Of a stretch of DNA of 64,000 nucleotides, positions 12,114 through 22,190 are shown one piece after another; the first letter of the stretch is position 1, and each line of letters begins with the position of its first letter. Location: positions 56,187,001 through 56,251,000 of the forward strand of contig OX031057.1 in the NCBI GenBank assembly GCA_943736015.1, in the 5' to 3' direction. Under the pieces are notes generated by a model, which was given only the letters and a program-made list of their open reading frames with translations, was not told the DNA's origin and did not search any database. The stretch comes from Tridacna crocea. Lineage: Eukaryota; Mollusca; Bivalvia; Cardiida; Cardiidae. The translations under genes were made by a program, and so were the position numbers.

Positions 12114-14344
12114 CCCGTTACCACACAATCCCTACTTTTGACGCCCCTAAGAAAGAAGGCTTTTGAAAACACTATGGGAAAAGGAGAAAATGCTGGTAAC
12201 CAGCATTTTCTCCTTTTCCCACAGTGTTTTCTACCCTTCCCGGAACAAATTTCTATTTTTATACCCCCCAAAACTCTGTATGGGGGGTATATAGGAGTCA
12301 GCTTGTCGGTCTGTCGGTCGGTCGGTCCGTCGGTCGGTCGGTCGGTCGGTCGGTCTGTAGCTTTTTGTCTGCTCTATTTCTCATAAACTACTGGACGAAT
12401 TTTATTCAAACTTCACAGGTAAACTCAGTATCAAGCAGAGATGTGCATATGAAATGTTGGTTATGGTTCATTGATTTTTCTCTGAGTTATGGCCCTTTCA
12501 TGAAATTTCATGTCCGCTCTTTTTCTCATCAACCATCGGACAGATTTGGTTCAAACTACACAAATAGACTCAGTATAAAGCAGACATGTGCATATCCTAT
12601 TTTGGTTATGGTATATTCAGGTTTCATGGAGTTATGGCCCTTTGATGATTCTGGACAAATTTCTTTTTCATACTTGAATTTTGTCCGGAGCATATCTCCA
12701 AAACTATACTAGCTAGGGTTATGAAATTTCATGGGTGGATAGATCTCATCGAGGGGGAGTGCAGTGCTCAGAAATCATAACTCTTGCTAGCTTAATTTTT
12801 GAGTTATTGCCCTTTGTTGTTTTTTTATACTTGAATTTTGTCCGGAGCGTATCTCCAAAACTATACTAGCTAGGGTTATGAAATTTCATGTGTGGATAGA
12901 TCTAACCAAGGGGGGGGTGCAGTGCACAGGAATTATAACTCTTGCTTGCTTAATTTTTGAGTTATTGCCCTTTGTCATTTTTAATACTTGAATTTGGTCC
13001 GGAGCGTATCTCCAAAACTGTACTAGCTAGGGTTATGAAATTTCATGGCTGGATAGATCTCACCAAGGGAGAGTGCATTGCACAGGAATCATAACTCCTG
13101 CTTACTTAATTTTTGAGTTATTGCCCTTTGTCGTTCTTAATACTTGAATTTGGTCGGGTGAATATCTCCAAAACTATACTAGCTAGGGTTATGAAATTTC
13201 ATGGGTGGATAGATCTCATCAAGGGGGAGTGCAGTGCATAGGAATCATAACTCCCACTTGCCTAATATTTGAGTTACTGCCCTTTGTTGTTTTTCATACT
13301 TGAATTTTGTCCGGAGCGTATCTCCAAAACTATACTACCTAGGGTTATGAAATTTCATGGGTGGATAGATCTAACCAAGGGGGAGTGCAGTGCACAGGAA
13401 TTATAAGTCTTGCTCGCTTAATTTTTGAGTTATTGCCCTTTGTCGTTTTTAATTCCTGAATATGGTCTGGAGCGTATCTCCAAAACTGTACTAGCTAGGG
13501 TTATGAAATTTCATGGCTGGATAGATCTCATCAAGGGGGAGTGCAGTGCACTGGAATCATAACTTCTGCTCGCTTAATTTTTGAGTTATTGCCCTTTGTC
13601 GTTTTTAATACTTGAATTTGGTCCGGTGAATATCTCCAAAACTATACTAGCTAGGGTTATGAAATTTCGTGGGTGGATAGATCTCATCAAGGGGGAGTGC
13701 AGTGCACAGGAATCATAACTCTTGCTCGCTTAATTTTTGAGTTATTGCCCTTTGTCGTTTTTAATTCTTGAATATGGTCCGGAGTGTATCTCCAAAACTG
13801 TACTAGCTAGGGTTATGAAATTTCATGGCTGGATAGATCTCATCAAGGGGGAGTGCAGTGCACTGGAATCATAACTTCTGCTGGCTTAATTTTTGAGTTA
13901 TTGCCCTTTGTTGTTTTTAATACTTGAATTTGGTCCGGTGAATATCTCCAAAACTATACTAGCTAGGGTTATGAAATTTCGTGGGTGGATAGATCTCATC
14001 AAGGGGGAGTGCAGTGCACAGGAATCATAATTCTTGCTCGCTTAATTTTTGAGTTATTGCCCTTTGCCGTTTTTCATACTTGAATTTGGTCTGGTGTATG
14101 CCCCAGCTTAACAACTTGGGGTAAGACGGGCGTATCTTGCGACAATTTGCCGCTCATGTTAAACTCTTACTTTCATACTCAACCATTCTGCATTCTGTGA
14201 CAAAGACCTGTTTGGTGGCAAGGAGCTGGTGGGGGGTATGATCACGTTGAGTGATAGCTCTAGTTTAGTCACCTTTATTTTGTCATCTGCAAATGCTTTC
14301 AACTTGGACTAGTCTAAAATTTTCTCATGTGGTAAAAAGTTAAG
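12110..14344 (+). mobile_element. TTAA hairpin MITE family A, split by a 2-kb insertion
   Basis: The left part (12110-12260) carries the left end, the hairpin and GAACAAATTTCTATTTTT. The right part resumes at about 14264 with TTTAGTCACCTTTATTTTGT and ends TGTGGTAAAAAGTTAA. Joined, they match intact copies such as 15078-15306. Confidence 0.85.
12261..14263. mobile_element. 2-kb element with nine ~156-bp tandem repeats
   Basis: It begins with the hairpin ATACCCCCC...GGGGGGTAT, then a GGTC/GTCG microsatellite (about 12302-12356), then unit boundaries marked by TATCTCCAAAAC at 12693, 12850, 13007, 13163, 13319, 13475, 13631, 13787 and 13943, a period of 156-157 bp. It closes near GGTGGGGGGTATGATCACG. 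Each monomer carries CTAGCTAGGGTTATGAAATT and GAGTTATTGCCCTTTG. No protein is encoded. Its position inside a MITE defines its borders. Confidence 0.85.
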
Positions 14345-15077
14345 GCATGTGTGTTCATTTTATGACCAACATTACAATCTACATGATAAAATATATATGA
14401 CTTAAATATTACATTATATGTAGTTGAAAAAATAAAGAATCACTGTTACTTGTTTCTTCTGACATGATAATACAGGATGAATGGTTTAGCCAATCAAAAG
14501 TTGTGTTACATACAAATGTAGAAAATTCTGGAGAATAAGACAAAGAACGTTCTTATGATTGGTTGGTGCATACGAGCCCTGAGCAATAAAGAACCAAGAA
14601 AGATAGATTTGAGCATTGTTTTGGCAAAAAGGGATTTAACACATCTCTGTGATGCATGATACTGTGCAAGTGATGATCATTGAGTCATCATCATCATCAT
14701 TGAGTCATTGGGTTTGCTTACCCTCGCCATACGGCATTGCGCCATGCAGCGAGCAGCTATTGCCTATTGGTTCTTTACTACGAATGAACAACTATTTATT
14801 GAGATCAATATGTTTGAACAGACTGCAACACCTCATGGTTTAAGAAAAAATGTAAAAAATATATAGGTAAAAGCCTAAGGGCCTTATGAATTAGAACGAC
14901 CCTTTTTCATTGAGTCATAAAATAAAATTTTTGTTTAAAAGCTGCCTGAAGCTGGAAGTAGAATGGTCCTTTGACAAGCAGAACCATTTCAGCCTACACA
15001 GCCTGCACAGATTGGGGATGCATTAAACTCCATTTTCACAGAGCATGGTTCATTTTGTTTCTCACACCAAACCTTCT
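14345..15077. other. Unique and worn repeat sequence
   Basis: It contains a short (ATC)n tract near 14684-14702 and a degenerate relative of the 1170-1330 repeat at 14945-15055. No gene. Confidence 0.45.
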
Positions 15078-15306
15078 TTAACCCATTACCACACAATCCC
15101 TACTTTTGACGCCCCTGAGAAAGAAGCCTTTTGAAAACACTGTGGGAAAAGGAGAAAATGCTTGTAAACAGCATTTTCTCCTTTTCCCACAGTGTTTTCT
15201 ACCCTTCCCAGAACAAATTTCTATTTTTTAGTCACTTTTATTTTGTCGTCTGCAATTGCTTTCAATTTGGACCAGTCTAAAATTTTCTCGTGTGGTAAAG
15301 AGTTAA
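15078..15306 (+). mobile_element. TTAA hairpin MITE family A
   Basis: It is intact, TTAACCCATTACCACACAAT to GTGGTAAAGAGTTAA, with a CACTGTGGG / CCCACAGTG hairpin and the acceptor-like CTTTTCCCACAG. Confidence 0.92.
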
Positions 15307-16688
15307 CATTGTATAGGGCATTTATGTATTTCACCTCAGTTTGATCAAGGTTGAACAAGTCTCAGAATTACTGGTAAATTCTATTGATTTGTGTCAGTAC
15401 TTAATTTTGTTCTATTGGACAATGAATATGGAAATTTAATAAAAGTCAAACAGATTTATGAAACGGTGGCTCGGTATTGTGATTGAAAAAGTTTGTCAAA
15501 AGGTAACCCAAGTCAAAAGGTAACCCTGATAGAATGTCCTTTTCCCAAAACTGTCATGCAGCTGTTGTTGCTCCGGATCATTCAGACATTACCATTTCTT
15601 GGAAGCTCATGGTTGAGGTATGCTGTTCATCTTCACAGTGCCAAAGTGCAGCATCATCTGTGTTTGCAATCCTATGGCAGTCTGCAGCGTATGTTTGATT
15701 GCCAGATTGGCTAGCACCATAGTATTGACACCCTGTGCTTTCTGCGATAAAATCACCCTAACTCTTCAGGGATATGATTAGCTGAACAGCTGAGGGGAGG
15801 AAAATCCTGCTTGGGGGCGGCATTGGAGTCAAGGAGCAAATCCCTCTGGTGGGAGACCATGAGACAGAGCCCACAAGGAACACTTGAGCTTATAAGCACT
15901 GAAAACCACCCTTGTTGGAGACCAGGAGACAGAGCCAAGAAGAGAAACTCTAGCTCTTAAGTACTGGTATTTGAAAATCCCATCAAGAGCTTTGCTGGCT
16001 GCAGTGCTACTGGATGTACTTGTGCTTAAATATTCAATTCCATAACCTCTGTCATTGCTCCTTAAATATCAGAGATCTATGGAATTGATTTCAACTGGTA
16101 AATATTTACACAATACCTTTCAACAAAACTTTGTACTTTGGTTAATTTCTGGCATAATAGTGGACACAGGAAATATACTGAAACGATATTATTTTCAGTG
16201 AGGACGATAACTTAGTCTGCTTCTTTCACTTTTACAGTTTGCATTTGTTGTAATGATCAACATGATCGTGTATGTCACCTGAATCTGTTATAAGTGTATG
16301 TGGAAGCAAACTTTTATGCCATTTGTCAAACTTTTTGCTTTCACATGACTTTTTGGCTGAAAATATACCATCATTCTAGATTTAAAAGTTGGAATACAGA
16401 AGTTTGACTAAGTTTACAGTCATTATTTGTTAGCCAATTACTGTACCAATTTACATCCAGCCCCAGAAAATGACAGCTATCGAAAAAATTGTGATTGAAA
16501 GAGAAATTTTTTGTAACATGTGGTTGCTTTTGTTTGACCATATTAATCTGTACCATAGAAAACTTGCTTTATTTTCTGCAAATGTTTGTACATTGTGTAA
16601 TTTTTTATGTTTTATCTGTCTGGAAATAGCTCATAATGTAATTAGCTGATAGTAATCTCTTTCAGTCCTGCTGTGGCAAAAGGGGGGG
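15307..16688. other. Unique sequence with one ~65-bp tandem duplication
   Basis: The segments at about 15847-15910 and 15911-15985 are diverged copies sharing GGAGACCAGGAGACAGAGCC. No gene was recognised; the 73-codon frame near 15493 is not supported. Confidence 0.5.
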
Positions 16689-16917
16689 TTAACCCATTAC
16701 CACACAATCCCTACTAGACGCCCCTGAGAAAGAAGCCTTTTGAAAACACTGTAGGAAAAGGAGAAAATGCTGATAACCAGCATTTTCTCCTTTTCCCACA
16801 GTGTTTTCTTAACCCTTCCCAGAACAAATTTCAATTTTTCAGTCACCCTTATTTTGTCGTCTGCAAATTCTTTCAATTTGAACCAGTCTAAAATTTTGTT
16901 GTGTGGTAAAGAGTTAA
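16689..16917 (+). mobile_element. TTAA hairpin MITE family A
   Basis: It runs from TTAACCCATTACCACACAAT to GTGGTAAAGAGTTAA. The right hairpin arm has CTTTTCCCACAGTG while the left arm reads CACTGTAGG, one mismatch. Confidence 0.9.
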
Positions 16918-17129
16918 TACATCTCCATGATTTGTGATATTAAGCAAGTCATCCCATAGTTATTGATCCATGAAATCCATTCTGTCTTACAACATTTAGA
17001 ATCATGAGATGGAATGGTCCTTCGACATGCAGAATATTAAATTGAGCCTGCTTAGGCTGACAATTGGGTTGATGCTTTCTACAGTTGCATTAAGCCCCCT
17101 TTTGACAGAACATGGCTTAGTTCAACCAG
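16918..17129. repeat. Worn dispersed repeat related to 1170-1330
   Basis: Motifs ATCATGAGATGGAATGGTCC, CGACATGCAGAA and GACAGAACATGGCTTAGTT recur in the same order as at 1170-1330. Confidence 0.5.
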
Positions 17130-17360
17130 TTAACTCTTTACCCCACAATCCCGACTTTTAAAGACCCTGAGAAAGAATTTATCCTTTGAAAACATTGTGG
17201 GAAAAGGAAAAAATGCTGGTAACCAGCATTTTCTCCTTTTCCCACAATGTTTTCTACCCTTTCCAATTCAAAATTCAATTTTGATTCACATTTTTTTTGT
17301 TGTCTGGAAATGCTTTGAATTTGGACTAGTCTAAAATTTTCTCGTGTGATAAAGGGTTAA
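17130..17360 (+). mobile_element. TTAA hairpin MITE family A
   Basis: It is complete from TTAACTCTTTACCCCACAAT to GATAAAGGGTTAA, and shares its right TTAA with an adjacent family B copy. Confidence 0.9.
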
Positions 17361-17585
17361 CCCTTTACTCCACAGATACTCATTCCTATGCATTGCTTGT
17401 AGGAGCCTTTGAAAAACATTGTGGCAAAAGGTGAAATTGCTCGTGACGAGCAATTTCACCTTTTGTCACAGTATTTTCTATGCTATCAAAAGGTGTCATA
17501 TACACATAAGAAACGGCTTCATCCTTGCTATTATTAAGGATCAATTAGAGATAACATAGAAATGCCTTATGGGGTAAAGGGTTAA
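17357..17585 (+). mobile_element. TTAA MITE family B
   Basis: It is bounded by TTAACCCTTTACTCCACAG and ATGGGGTAAAGGGTTAA. The palindromic core is GGCAAAAGGTGAAATTGCTC / GAGCAATTTCACCTTTTG. It ends 60 bp before METTL24-like exon 2. Confidence 0.9.
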
Positions 17586-17645
17586 AATAAACTTTTTGTT
17601 GTTCTTCTAAGGTACAAACAAAAATATTTATTGTCTTTCAAACAG

Positions 17646-17774
17646 GTATATAGAGAACCTTCAGTATTTCTGCTACAAGATTGCAAGGATTGGAGAGATA
17701 CGTGATGGAGGATGGGACGTTTGTGAGGAAAATAACTATAGACCTAAAGCCCCATGTCTTGTTTACTCTTTCGG
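17646..17774 (+). CDS. METTL24-like: METTL24-like exon 2, start of methyltransferase core
   Basis: The 129-nt exon (phase 2 in, phase 2 out) encodes YIENLQYFCYKIARIGEI, then DGGWDVCEE, and ends with APCLVYSFG. The GGWDVC and C-L-V-Y-S-F-G segments are the family signature just before and at the SAM-binding glycine region. The acceptor is AAACAG|GTATAT and the donor is TTCGG|GTATGT. A composite MITE pair ends 60 bp upstream. A diverged copy of this exon follows 180 bp downstream. Confidence 0.88.
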
Positions 17775-17825
17775 GTATGTATGTACACAAATAACATCAT
17801 TTCTATTAGGTGTTGAATTTCATAG

Positions 17826-17954
17826 GCATACAGGAAATCTTCAATATCTCTGCAATAGGATTGCAAAGATTAGAGAGATAGGCGACAGGGGATGGGACAT
17901 CTATGAGAAAATAAGTGCATGCATAAAGCATCTTGTCTTGTTCACTAGTTTCGG
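17826..17954 (+). pseudogene. Tandem duplicate of METTL24-like exon 2, probably decayed
   Basis: The segment aligns along its whole length with 17646-17774. Over the first 82 bases I count 62 identities, and 18 of the 20 differences are transitions. It is also 129 nt long with the same phase, is preceded by an AG acceptor (TTTCATAG), and stays open: it reads NLQYLCNRIAKIREI, then RGWDIYEK. After that the reading drifts through two compensating indels, so the CLVYSFG motif becomes LVLFTSFG. The donor has lost one G (TTTCGGTAAAT), so splicing at the equivalent point lacks GT, and using the GT one base earlier would shift the frame. I read it as a dead tandem exon copy; a mutually exclusive alternative exon is less likely but not excluded. 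Confidence 0.7.
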
Positions 17955-17996
17955 TAAATATGTACAAAATGACAGAACTTTGGTCTCTATCAAACT

Positions 17997-18224
17997 TAGC
18001 CCTTTCCTAAACAATCCCTATTTTGATACGATGCTGAGAAAGAAGATTTTTAAAACACTGTAGGGAAAGGAGAAAATGAAGGTTACCAGCATTTTCTCCC
18101 TTTCCAACAGTGTTTTCCACCCTTTCATAGACAAAAATTATCATCTGTATAACATTTAATTTGTCGTCTGCAAAAGCTTTCAATTTGGTCCTGTCCAAAA
18201 TTTTGTTGTTTGGGAAAGGAGTAG
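17997..18224 (+). mobile_element. TTAA hairpin MITE family A, worn ends
   Basis: It starts TAGCCCTTTCCTAAACAATC and ends TTGTTTGGGAAAGGAGTAGA. The hairpin has CACTGTAGGGAAAGG and CCAACAGTGTTTT. Confidence 0.8.
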
Positions 18225-18280
18225 AGCATATTCAGATGGCAAAATGAATTAATGTACGTCAGATGATAATTTCTGTCTTA

Positions 18281-18325
18281 GATAGAGTAGAAAACATCGT
18301 GGAGAAAATGCTGGTTACCAGCTGG
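18281..18325 (-). mobile_element. Family A MITE fragment
   Basis: Only the left hairpin arm remains (AGAAAACATCGTGGAGAAAA, TGCTGGTTACCAGC). Confidence 0.6.
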
Positions 18326-18521
18326 TGGTTTCATTAATGCTGGGTTCCTGAAATACATGTATTACATGCCATGATAACCTTGTGGAGCTCTGTACCAAAC
18401 CACAAAATTTCAAGGTTTTACTTTTTTTTTTTAGTTGGAAAAAAAGAAATGGTTGGGGAGTGATGGGGGAAATACATTGTTGAAACAGTTCATTTTCACA
18501 AATATGTTTCAAAAATGTCTG

Positions 18522-18749
18522 TTAACTCTGTACCACATAATCCTGACTTTTGACGACCCTAAGAAAGAAAGCTTTTGAAAACATTGTGGGAAAAGGAGAA
18601 AATGCTGGTAACCAGCATTTTCTCCTTTTCCCACAATGTTTTCTACCCTTTCAAAATCAATTTTCGCTTTTTGATTCACATTTTTTTTGTCGTCTTCAAA
18701 TGCTTTCAATTTGGACAAGTCCAAAATTTTGTCGTTTGGTAAAGAGTTA
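18522..18749 (+). mobile_element. TTAA hairpin MITE family A
   Basis: It runs from TTAACTCTGTACCACATAAT to TTTGGTAAAGAGTTA, with an intact hairpin at 18578-18644. Confidence 0.9.
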
Positions 18750-18824
18750 GGTACCAGATAGTACCAGGTAAGTTAAGTGCGTCAGAGCAATTAAACTTGA
18801 AAAAATATACAGACAGACATGCAA

Positions 18825-19275
18825 CATGGCGGGGAATCACGTGACACAACAACAACAACAATGACTGTTATTTGAAAAAATTCCCTGACTTCAGGTAAGA
18901 AAATCTTCAATAATTCCGTTAATACATGACCGATTGGAATTTGGTTTGAAGCAGAGAAGGCGGAAGGACTCTAGGGATTTGCTTGATGTGTTAGATTTTT
19001 TAAACAACACCTGATAAAAAAGTTATTGACAAGCAAACAAATTTCTTACCCTGGATAATTTGTTTGCTCGTCAATAACTTTTTTATCAGGTGTTGTTTAA
19101 AAAATCTAACACATCAAGCAAATCCCCGGAGTCCTTCCGCCTTCTCTGCTTCAAACCAAATTCCAATTGGTCACGTATTAACGGAATTATTGAAGATTTT
19201 CTTACCTGAAGTTGGGGATTTTTTTCAAATAACGGTCATTGTTGTTGTTGTTGTGTCACGTGATTCCCCGCCATG
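18825..19275. mobile_element. 451-bp palindrome with 5-bp target duplication
   Basis: Two arms of 219 nt (18825-19043 and 19057-19275) are near-perfect inverted repeats around a 13-nt loop. The outer end is CATGGCGGGGAATCACGTGA. TGCAA lies on both sides (18820-18824 and 19276-19280). This is a foldback-type element; the whole length is arm. No coding function was recognised. Confidence 0.9.
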
Positions 19276-19280
19276 TGCAA

Positions 19281-19614
19281 TATGATTCAAACTTGACAGT
19301 TTACAAACCTTGTACAAACCTCTCAAGTTTCATCTGTCCAAGTTTGTTAAACATTGACTCTATATGCTCATTCTAAAAAAAAATATTTCTAACAAAGATA
19401 GGGGAGGTCCTGCATGGCTCAGTTGGAAGGTTAAGGATTTAAACCTGGACGCCCACAAATCTTCACTCGAAAGCAATTTTACTTTCTTCAACACAAAATT
19501 AGAGTCTGATATTAGATCTAAGCTTCCTATTTTGTTTGCCAGATATTTTGACAAAAACACCTATGAAATGGTGAGTGTCTATATCATTATAGCTGAATGA
19601 GAATGTCCATTTCA
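19281..19614. other. Unique sequence
   Basis: An open frame of 78 codons (19364-19600) shows no recognisable motif and no exon context. Nothing else seen. Confidence 0.45.
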
Positions 19615-19836
19615 TTAACTCTTTAACAAACGACAAAATTTTAGACCAGTCCAAATTGAAAGCATTTGCAGACGACAAAATAAATGTGAATCAAAAATTG
19701 AATTTTAAATTGAAAAGGGTAGAAAACATTGTTGAAAAGGAGAAAATGCTGGTTACCAGCATTTTCTCCTTTTCCAACAATGTTTTCAAAGGCTTTCTTT
19801 CTCAGGGTCGTTAAAAATTGTGTGGTAAAGAGTTAA
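19615..19836 (-). mobile_element. TTAA hairpin MITE family A
   Basis: It runs from TTAACTCTTTAACAAACGAC to GTGGTAAAGAGTTAA. Its arms read ACATTGTTGAAAAGGAG and CTCCTTTTCCAACAATGT, a paired change relative to TGTGGG / CCCACA. Confidence 0.9.
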
Positions 19837-19974
19837 ATGTGAAAGGGGGTTATGTTTCTTAGGAACATGAAAGTTTACAACAAATGCCTAGCTGAAATAC
19901 GAACTGCACCCAGTGGGATTTGAACATGTTTGGAAGAAATCCTCATTTACTGAGGTTGAGGCAACCAACATCAT

Positions 19975-20275
19975 TACATCAAATCATGGAAAACCTTTTG
20001 TAAACCTACAGGCCACATTTTCTTTTAAATTTTCGTGACAGTCAGTCAGAATGTTTGTCTGGATAATTTCTACATGCCAAATTGGCTACTATGTTTCTAG
20101 TGTAATTCTAGAAAAAGCTTGAATACATTCTTGAGACCATTATTTGTAAGTCCAAAACTATTGAGTGTTTTTTCAGAATGTTGTCTTTATATCTCTGAAG
20201 AAATTGGAAATAGGTCATGTTTGTTCAAAAGTCTCAGGTGAGCAAGTTCAAGGCCATCATGGCCCTCTTTTTCTT
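19975..20275 (+). mobile_element. 3' end of a C1-type tandem-repeat element
   Basis: The monomer motifs GGCCACATTTTC and CAGAATGTTTGTCT are followed by CTCAGGTGAGCAAGTTCAAG and the terminal hairpin GGCCATCATGGCC. The 5' part is absent. Confidence 0.6.
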
Positions 20276-20560
20276 TTTTGTCGTCCTTGTAAGTCAGCCA
20301 CAGACTTCATGAAAGGTTGACTTGCTCCTCACATTAGAGGTATTGAGCAACTTCATGGCCATCATGGCCCTCTAGTTCTTTTTTGTCATGCTTGTAAGTC
20401 AGCCACAGACTTCATGAAAGGTTGACTTGCTCCTCACATTAGGGGTATTGAGCAACTTCAAGGCCGTCATGGCCCTCTAGTTCTTTTTTGTCATACTTGT
20501 AAGTCAGCCACAGACTTCATGAAAGATTGACTTTATCCTCACATTAGGGGTATTGGTAGA
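20240..20560 (+). repeat. Three tandem ~105-bp copies including an element terminus
   Basis: Units starting GAGCAA at about 20240, 20345 and 20450 repeat GGCCATCATGGCCCTC, TTTTTTGTC, GTAAGTCAGCCACAGACTTC and TTGACTTGCTCCTCACATTA. The second and third carry CTAG just after the hairpin. Confidence 0.8.
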
Positions 20561-20936
20561 TATGACAAGTGCTTTTTTTTCATATTTGGGCATTTATTTT
20601 GCACTGTGCCATAACAGGCAACCAGCCAAAAACTTTGGGGATATTTATCTCTACTACTAATGCACTCAGTTGCATGTTTTGATACCATGATTCATATCTT
20701 TATTGATTTGTTCTCTTATGTAAAGAATTGCTAGACCTGAATGAATACCAGGATATCTTAGTTTACACCTTGTAATTTGAGAAAAACAAAAAGGAAATAA
20801 CATGCATAATGTCATTGGAGCCGACAATGAATAGACTTGATTATTGATTCTTTTGTTAAACCTTTACCTTACAATCCTGAGTTTTACAAACATGAGGTAG
20901 TCACTGCTTGTATTTATAAAATCTATGCTTCTCCGG
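20561..20936. other. Unique sequence
   Basis: No gene or element recognised. Confidence 0.5.
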
Positions 20937-21165
20937 TTAACCCTTTACTCCATAAAGTATTTCTATGATATCTCTAATTGACCCTAAATAACAGCAGGGA
21001 TGAAGCCGTTTCGTATGTGTATTTGACACCTTTTGATAGAATAGAAAACATTGTTGCAAAAGGTGTAATTGCTCGTCACGAGCAATTTCACCTTTTGCCA
21101 CAATGTTTTCCAAAGGCTCCTACAAGCAATGCGTAGTAATGGGTATCTAGGGAGTAAAGGGTTAA
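20937..21165 (-). mobile_element. TTAA MITE family B
   Basis: It is bounded by TTAACCCTTTACTCCATAAA and GGGAGTAAAGGGTTAA, with core TTGCTCGTCACGAGCAA. Confidence 0.9.
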
Positions 21166-22190
21166 GATGGGAAATTTGGAAGCGGAAATCCATACACCAC
21201 TATCAAGGATGCAACAAAGCTACACTCTGCAACGAATATCTACAAAGCAGGATAGGAAATAGTTAATTCAAGGAGCTAGAAACACTAAGACACATGAAAA
21301 TATAAATGGTGGACAGGTATTTAAAAGTTAAAATTGGTATGGGACTGAAAACTATTTTTGTTCTAAATTTAAATGATGCGTTAAAGTAATAAAGCTAAGA
21401 CAAAGGCAATTAATTTCAGAGAAACAAGAATGGACGCTGAAATGTTCAGATCTACCTGAACAGGAGCAGTGAATTATAGGTAGTAGGGTGAAATATGAAA
21501 TTGATCTGCTGAATTTTGACCCGTGGAGAAAAAAATCCCTGGATGGTATATGTTTGTTACTTTCGTAATCATCTGTAAAACATAGATATTCGATCATTCA
21601 CTCCTATGTGAAAAACTTTTGCCAGTACAATTTGCATAATACAACATCAAAATTGTAAAGGCTTCAGCTCCTAAGAAAATTGAACCCGATAAATATAAGT
21701 ACTGCATGGAGACATTATCCATGTCATTTGATGCTTAGGTTACCATTTCTATGGGTTAATTATGTGCTTGTGGACGGACAATTGATAATATTTTATTTCA
21801 TATTCACTTTTATTATATTTGTACTGTTTCCTGGTTTATGAAAATGTGATGGGATCTCCTTTGAAGACCACAATTACAGATTCAAGGGAATGTGAGCATT
21901 TAAATGAAAACTACTATTGAGCATAGTTTTTGATGACGGTGATCAGTCTGTGAGGGCACATACAAGTACTTTAAAATTATCCAACAATCGATAGAAATAA
22001 TTTTATAACCATTTTGTAATTTATGTAAAATTGATTATCTCAAAAGGCATTTATTTCATTATTTCTTGACAAATTTAACACACTCCAACAGTAACATAGA
22101 AGTCAGTTAGTTTATACCATGTCATGTCTGTTTCGTACTTTTTGGTCCAGGATTGTTTGAATCAGCACAGCTTCTGCTAAATTAAGCCCA
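21166..22190. other. Unique sequence
   Basis: No gene was recognised; the 81-codon minus-strand frame near 21352-21597 has no known motif. Confidence 0.5.

Noticed and set aside
12224..12712. 162-codon open frame, long for this window
   Set aside because: It runs through a MITE arm, a GGTC microsatellite and the first tandem repeat units; the serine/valine-rich peptide is microsatellite translation.
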